Assembly (NCBI RefSeq): GCF_000599605.1
Contig: NZ_KK082679.1
Span: forward strand, 89,780 to 153,779
From: Prevotella sp. HJM029
GTDB taxonomy: Bacteria > Bacteroidota > Bacteroidia > Bacteroidales > Bacteroidaceae
Direction: 5' to 3'
Length of the DNA: 64,000 bases
The notes beneath the pieces were generated by a model. That model was given only the letters and a program-made list of their open reading frames with translations. It was not told where the DNA came from and searched no databases. A program made the position numbers and the translations under genes. The stretch's first letter is position 1. Each line of letters opens with the position of its first letter. Positions 59,814 to 64,000 of this stretch are shown here, piece by piece.

Positions 59814-60860
59814 TTATAAGTCATCAATCAGTGCTGTACTCTTAGCGTAAGCTGTACTCTTAGCTTCGAAGAAGTCGGTCTTTACCATGTTAGCATTTGA
59901 ATACTGACCTACCCACTTCATATTCTCTGGTTCTTTCTGATTATCATCATAGAGGAAACCGAAGCCAAGTCCAGACCAGCGAAGATTTCCCAAATAACGG
60001 ATATAGTCAGACACCATCTGAGCGTTAAGACCCTGAACATCATTGCCGATAACGTATTGTCCCCATGCTATCTCCTGACGTACACCCTCACGCATCATAT
60101 CCTCATAAACCTTTACTTTCTCTGAAGTAAACATATCAGGCTCCTCTTTCTTCAGCTCAAGAATAATGCTACGGAACAGCCAGAGGTGTGTATTCTCATC
60201 TCTATTGATGTAACGGATCTCCTGTGCAGAACCCGACATCTTACCATTTCGGCTGAGATTATAGAAGAACATAAATCCGCTATAGAAGTAGATACCTTCA
60301 AGGATGAAGTTAGCAATAAGCGTCTTCATCAAACTGAACTTATCACGTTTCTCATGGAACTCATTATAACAGTCACCAATAAACTTATTACGGTTCAAGA
60401 GATGCTCATCGGTCTTCCATTGATAGAGAATGTCGTTACGCTCTTCAGGACTACAAATAGTATCGAGCATATAGCTATAACTCTGACTATGAATACACTC
60501 TTGGAATGCCTGAATATGCAGACAGAGGTTTACCTCGTTTGCAGTGATATACTCACTAAGTGTTGGGAGGTTGTTGCTTTGAAGCGAATCAAGGAAAACA
60601 AGGAAGCTCAGAATCTTATCGTAGGCTGTACGTTCAGCCTTTTCAAGACGTGGATAATCCTTAAAGTCCTGTGAAAGATTGATTTCTTCTGGGATCCAAA
60701 AGTTGTTCATTGCCTGTCTGTACCAGTCACTCACCCATGAATACTTCATGTTATTGAAGTCATTCAAATTAGTAGTATTGCCACCAATCATTCGTCTCAA
60801 GCGCAATTCTATATCGCCTGAAGGATTGAATAAGGTATTACGTTTTAATTGATTGTCCAT
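59814..60860 (-). CDS. nrdB: Class Ia ribonucleotide reductase, beta subunit
   Basis: Holds the diiron-tyrosyl radical used to start nucleotide reduction. 348 residues. Ligand and radical motifs are present: Asp in FLDSLQSNN, Glu and His in QECIHSQSYSYML, radical Tyr four residues after that His, Glu in LEGIYFYSGF, and Glu/His in RDENTHLW. C-terminus ends in a flexible tail (STALIDDL) that docks on NrdA. It follows nrdA by 186 bp. Confidence 0.95.
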   Translation of the reverse strand: MDNQLKRNTLFNPSGDIELRLRRMIGGNTTNLNDFNNMKYSWVSDWYRQAMNNFWIPEEINLSQDFKDYPRLEKAERTAYDKILSFLVFLDSLQSNNLPTLSEYITANEVNLCLHIQAFQECIHSQSYSYMLDTICSPEERNDILYQWKTDEHLLNRNKFIGDCYNEFHEKRDKFSLMKTLIANFILEGIYFYSGFMFFYNLSRNGKMSGSAQEIRYINRDENTHLWLFRSIILELKKEEPDMFTSEKVKVYEDMMREGVRQEIAWGQYVIGNDVQGLNAQMVSDYIRYLGNLRWSGLGFGFLYDDNQKEPENMKWVGQYSNANMVKTDFFEAKSTAYAKSTALIDDL

Positions 60861-61046
60861 TATTTCTTATTTATTAAATCCATTAACTGTATTAATTCAT
60901 AAATCATAAATCAAAATTCATAATTGTGATTAATGATGTAAACTTTATATTCATTGGGTTATTTGACCCATTTCTTAATTTACTAAACTCTGTTATTATT
61001 CTAATATTCAACAAAGAAAGTAATCATAATTATGAATTATGAATTA
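60861..61046. repeat. AT-rich spacer with AATTATGAATT-type repeats
   Basis: Several copies of AATTCATAATT/AATTATGAATT occur between nrdA and nrdB (also near 59770-59810 and 61025-61045). Perhaps small interspersed repeats or processing sites; no gene. Confidence 0.45.
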
Positions 61047-63566
61047 TTATGATGAACAGCTCTCACACTCTTCCACCTCTAATGACTTACTACGCACATA
61101 ATAGATAGTCTTAACACCCTCTTTCCAAGCAAGTAAGTAAAGGTCGAGTATCTGACGCATTGTGAAGTCATTGGTGATATATAAGTTCATACTCTGTGCC
61201 TGATCAATATGACGCTGACGTACACCAGAAGCACGAACACTCCACTTCTGGTTGATAAGATAAGCACTCTTATACATCCAGTAAGTCTCATCTGAAAGCT
61301 CAGGAGCAACACGTGGGAGCATACTTCCTTTCTTCTCTTCCAAGAAGAAACGCTTCATAATTGGGTCTAAGCCGGCTGTTGTACCTGCAATAATACTTGT
61401 ACTGCTGGTTGGTGCCACTGCAAGTAGGTAAGCATTACGCATTCCTTGTAATGCAACTGTCTTACGAACATCCTGCCATTCAGCACTATCATAACCACGC
61501 TTATCAAAGTAAACACCCGTCTGCCAGTCACTTCCCTCAAAGAATTGATAGCTTCCCTTCTCCTTAGCAAGGTTTGAGCTGGCAAGAATAGCTGCTCGGT
61601 TGATAGTTTCAAACACCTTATCCATAAACTCGAGATGCTCTTCACTCTCCCACTTGATGCGACGTTTAGCAAGAGCATGGTGATAACCACTAATACCCAA
61701 GCCAATTGAACGATAACGCTGGTTGGTAAGTTGTGCGTAAGGAACAGGATAGAAATTGAGGTTGATAACGTTGTCAAGTGCGCGAACAACTGTTGCAACC
61801 TTTTCTCTCATCTTCTCTTCATCCTCCAATGGAAGTCTACCAAGTGACAAACTTGCCAAGTTACATACTACAAATTCACCCGGACGAGTTGTTGTTACAA
61901 CAACAGTATCACCATCCTTTGTCTCTACTTCCTTAGAAACAGTCTCTATTGGAGCCATGTTCTGAGCAATCTCTGTACAGAGGTTAGAGCAGTAAATCAT
62001 ACCCTTATGTCCGTTTGGATTAGCTCTGTTCACCGTGTCACGGTTGAATGTAAATGGTGTTCCGGTCTCAACAGCAGAACGAAGAATAAGACGAACGATA
62101 TCTTTAATGCTGATAACACGGCGTGAAAGACGCTGATCATTAACACAATCAAGATACTTACGTTCCCACTCTTCGCCATAACAATCCTCAAGGCAATAAC
62201 CCTTGATACGCATAATCTCGTTAGGACAGAAGAGCGACCAGTTCTGATTCATGTCTTCCTCAGCCATCTTCCAGAAAAGATCAGGATAGCAAATAGCTGG
62301 GAAAATATCGTGCGCCTTCATACGGTCATCACCGTTGTTGGTACGAAGTTGCAGGAATTCAGGTAAGTCTTTGTGCCATACATCTAAGTAAACGGCTACA
62401 GCACCTTGTCGCATACCCAACTGATCAACAGCTACAGCAGTGTCATTAACAAGTCTCATCCAACGGATGACGCCACCTGCAACGCCCTTAAAACCACGGA
62501 TATTACCACCAGTAGCACGTACCTTACCGAAATACATACCCATACCACCACCAAACTTGCTCACCTGTGAGAAGTTATCCAAGCTACGATAGATACCATC
62601 CAAACTATCTGGTACAGTGTCAATGAAGCAACTTGAAAGCTGATGACTTGGTTTGCGAGAATTAGAGAGGGTAGGGGTTGCCATCGTTACTTCTAACTTA
62701 CTAAGCAAGTCATAGATACGACGTACCCACATAAGACGGTCTTCCTTCTCTGGCATAGCAAGATGAAGCGCAATACCAAGGAACATTTCCTGTACACGTT
62801 CAATCACTTTACCAGAGTAATTCTTTATAACATAACGCTTTAGAAGTAGATCAAGACCTGAATAATTAAGGAGTTTATTGCGTTCAGAATCAATGAAGGT
62901 AGCCGCCTCGTTGATTTCTTCTTCGCTATAGTTCTGAAGAATATAATCACCATAAAGTCCCTCTTCGGTCATATATTTAACCTTACGATAGAAAGTCTTG
63001 AGTCCCATTTCTTCCTCTAAACGAGTGATATTCTTCTCAGAACGATAAGAAAGAATACGTGCAGAAATCATCTCCCATGCTGGAGTCTCAGGTGTTGTCA
63101 ATTCTACAGCTGCCTTGATAAGTGCATCTATAGAGTCCTTTTGTGACATACCAGGCTTCGTGAAGCTGGCGAACTTCTCCTGAAGTGTCACCATACTATA
63201 AGAACGCGCGCGGTATTCACGGGCTACACTTTGCAACACATCAGCCAACTCACGATCGTCAGCAGTCCACGCAATGTAGTTGATAGCCTGCCGTTGTTCA
63301 TTACGCTGATAACGGAAGAGAATATAGTTTTTCGCTTCATCGTAATAACCATGTGCCATAAGACACTTCTCTACACGGTTCTGAATATCCTCAACCGTTC
63401 GTAATTCTGGATTGTCAGTGATGAACTGCTCTACTTCACTAACCATTCCGGCTATCTCACTGTCTGAAACATCCTTCCCGGTGCTGATAAAACTCTTTTT
63501 AATGGCTATTGAAATCTTTTCGTTATTATAGACCTCTACTACTCCATTACGTTTTGTTATATTCAT
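61047..63566 (-). CDS. nrdA: Class Ia ribonucleotide reductase, alpha subunit
   Basis: Reduces ribonucleoside diphosphates to deoxy forms. 839 residues: N-terminal ATP-cone (NITKRNGVVEVYNNEKISIA to about residue 95) for dATP feedback, ten-stranded barrel with the active-site cysteine region SHQLSSCFIDTVPDSLDG, the NLCTEI and GLGISGYHHALA regions, and the C-terminal redox pair in EECESCSS. Transcribed before nrdB and presumably with it. Codon usage is AT-richer than in the genes to the left. Confidence 0.96.
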   Translation of the reverse strand: MNITKRNGVVEVYNNEKISIAIKKSFISTGKDVSDSEIAGMVSEVEQFITDNPELRTVEDIQNRVEKCLMAHGYYDEAKNYILFRYQRNEQRQAINYIAWTADDRELADVLQSVAREYRARSYSMVTLQEKFASFTKPGMSQKDSIDALIKAAVELTTPETPAWEMISARILSYRSEKNITRLEEEMGLKTFYRKVKYMTEEGLYGDYILQNYSEEEINEAATFIDSERNKLLNYSGLDLLLKRYVIKNYSGKVIERVQEMFLGIALHLAMPEKEDRLMWVRRIYDLLSKLEVTMATPTLSNSRKPSHQLSSCFIDTVPDSLDGIYRSLDNFSQVSKFGGGMGMYFGKVRATGGNIRGFKGVAGGVIRWMRLVNDTAVAVDQLGMRQGAVAVYLDVWHKDLPEFLQLRTNNGDDRMKAHDIFPAICYPDLFWKMAEEDMNQNWSLFCPNEIMRIKGYCLEDCYGEEWERKYLDCVNDQRLSRRVISIKDIVRLILRSAVETGTPFTFNRDTVNRANPNGHKGMIYCSNLCTEIAQNMAPIETVSKEVETKDGDTVVVTTTRPGEFVVCNLASLSLGRLPLEDEEKMREKVATVVRALDNVINLNFYPVPYAQLTNQRYRSIGLGISGYHHALAKRRIKWESEEHLEFMDKVFETINRAAILASSNLAKEKGSYQFFEGSDWQTGVYFDKRGYDSAEWQDVRKTVALQGMRNAYLLAVAPTSSTSIIAGTTAGLDPIMKRFFLEEKKGSMLPRVAPELSDETYWMYKSAYLINQKWSVRASGVRQRHIDQAQSMNLYITNDFTMRQILDLYLLAWKEGVKTIYYVRSKSLEVEECESCSS

Positions 63567-63685
63567 TACTTGTTTTATAAAGTTTTCTATTTTGTTCTAC
63601 TTTAATTCGCCACTGAGATTTGCTTATTTATGTATAAGTAGCATATCATTAGCTACTTATGAATTCTAGCGGGTTTTTGTATGGA

Positions 63686-63693
63686 CAAAGTTA
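63686..63693 (-). promoter_or_regulatory. -7 element of nrdA
   Basis: Minus strand TAACTTTG fits TAnnTTTG, about 120 bp before nrdA. A TTTTG lies 26 bp upstream, further than usual. Confidence 0.45.
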
Positions 63694-63710
63694 AGAAAAA
63701 AACTGATATC

Positions 63711-63773
63711 ATAGTTATCCAAAATAGAATATTTTGTGTACTTTCTAACTTTTAATAGTTATCCAAAATAGAA
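63711..63773. repeat. Two 19-bp direct repeats upstream of nrdA
   Basis: ATAGTTATCCAAAATAGAA occurs exactly at 63711-63729 and at 63755-63773, 44 bp start to start. They flank the expected -33 region, so they could be operator sites. Confidence 0.8.
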
Positions 63774-63933
63774 AAGAATTAAGTACTATTTTATGTTTCA
63801 GATTGAAATATTCTTAGCTGTTCAAAATCTCTATTTATAGCTTATAAAAGCACTTATTTCGGTATCTAAAATTATAGTTTATGGCTTTATCAAATTGAAA
63901 AACGTCTTTCATAATTCTTCAAAACTCTAATTC

Positions 63934-64000
63934 GAGACCTCTGCAAAACCCCTTCTACAATTTGTCATTCTTAAATATTCTTTGTACCTTTATCGTATGA
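63934..64000. mobile_element. Possible end of an insertion sequence
   Basis: GAGACCTCTGCAAAACCCC at 63934 resembles, as I recall, the terminal inverted repeat of IS5-like elements of Porphyromonas and Prevotella (GAGACCTTTGCAAAA type), followed by promoter-like sequence. The window ends before a transposase could be seen. Confidence 0.35.

Overview
The window reads as a chromosomal segment of a Bacteroidota bacterium, most likely Prevotella or a close relative (inference). The grounds are paired SusC/SusD genes, many promoters with the Bacteroidota -7 element TAnnTTTG and a -33 TTTG/TTG about 19-21 bp upstream, a type IX secretion accessory gene (porZ), and families typical of the phylum (PCMD, DUF5053, DUF6169, smalltalk, ORF6N). 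Base composition varies visibly: porZ and its downstream flippase gene are GC-rich, while 57.4-64 kb is clearly AT-richer.

Region by region: 0.4-2.4 kb is a two-gene surface pair (PCMD lipoprotein and PorT-like barrel). 2.5-19.4 kb is a surface polysaccharide locus read leftward, starting at ugd with a promoter about 290 bp upstream. Read in transcription order it holds UDP-glucose dehydrogenase, a two-gene DUF6169 cassette, and a nonulosonic-acid block (cytidylyltransferase, NeuB-type synthase, KdsC-like phosphatase, DUF4910 protein, possible sialyl-type transferase). Then come a Wzx flippase, a glycosyltransferase, an acyltransferase, a Wzy-like polymerase, three more glycosyltransferases, GDP-L-fucose synthase and ManA. 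ManA could feed both GDP-fucose and a mannose-derived nonulosonate such as KDN. The DUF6169 cassette lies between two 90-bp copies of the 3' end of ugd.

19.9-23.6 kb holds small housekeeping or unknown genes, tRNA-Arg(CCG) and peptidase T. 23.8-34.9 kb is a fructan utilisation locus: SusC, SusD, GH32, sugar permease and fructokinase read leftward, with a divergent regulator. That regulator joins a periplasmic sugar-binding sensor through one membrane helix directly to an AraC DNA-binding domain, without kinase or receiver. 35.1-35.6 kb carries a 33-bp tandem repeat and the stump of a DUF262 (GmrSD-type) gene. 35.9-44.2 kb is a second SusC/D locus, with a SusE/F-like protein and a TIM-barrel glycosidase, probably for an alpha-linked glycan.

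44.6-54 kb has a MATE exporter convergent with an apparent operon leuS-yitT-rdgB-porZ-flippase. 54.2-57.2 kb is a patch of short accessory genes (56-aa ORF, smalltalk, HU-like, M15 peptidase with a split 5' end, unknown, ORF6N). 57.4-59.6 kb is an AT-rich string of overlapping small genes that looks like the tail of a polymorphic-toxin/immunity locus. 59.8-63.6 kb is class Ia ribonucleotide reductase (nrdA, nrdB). The right edge may enter an insertion sequence.
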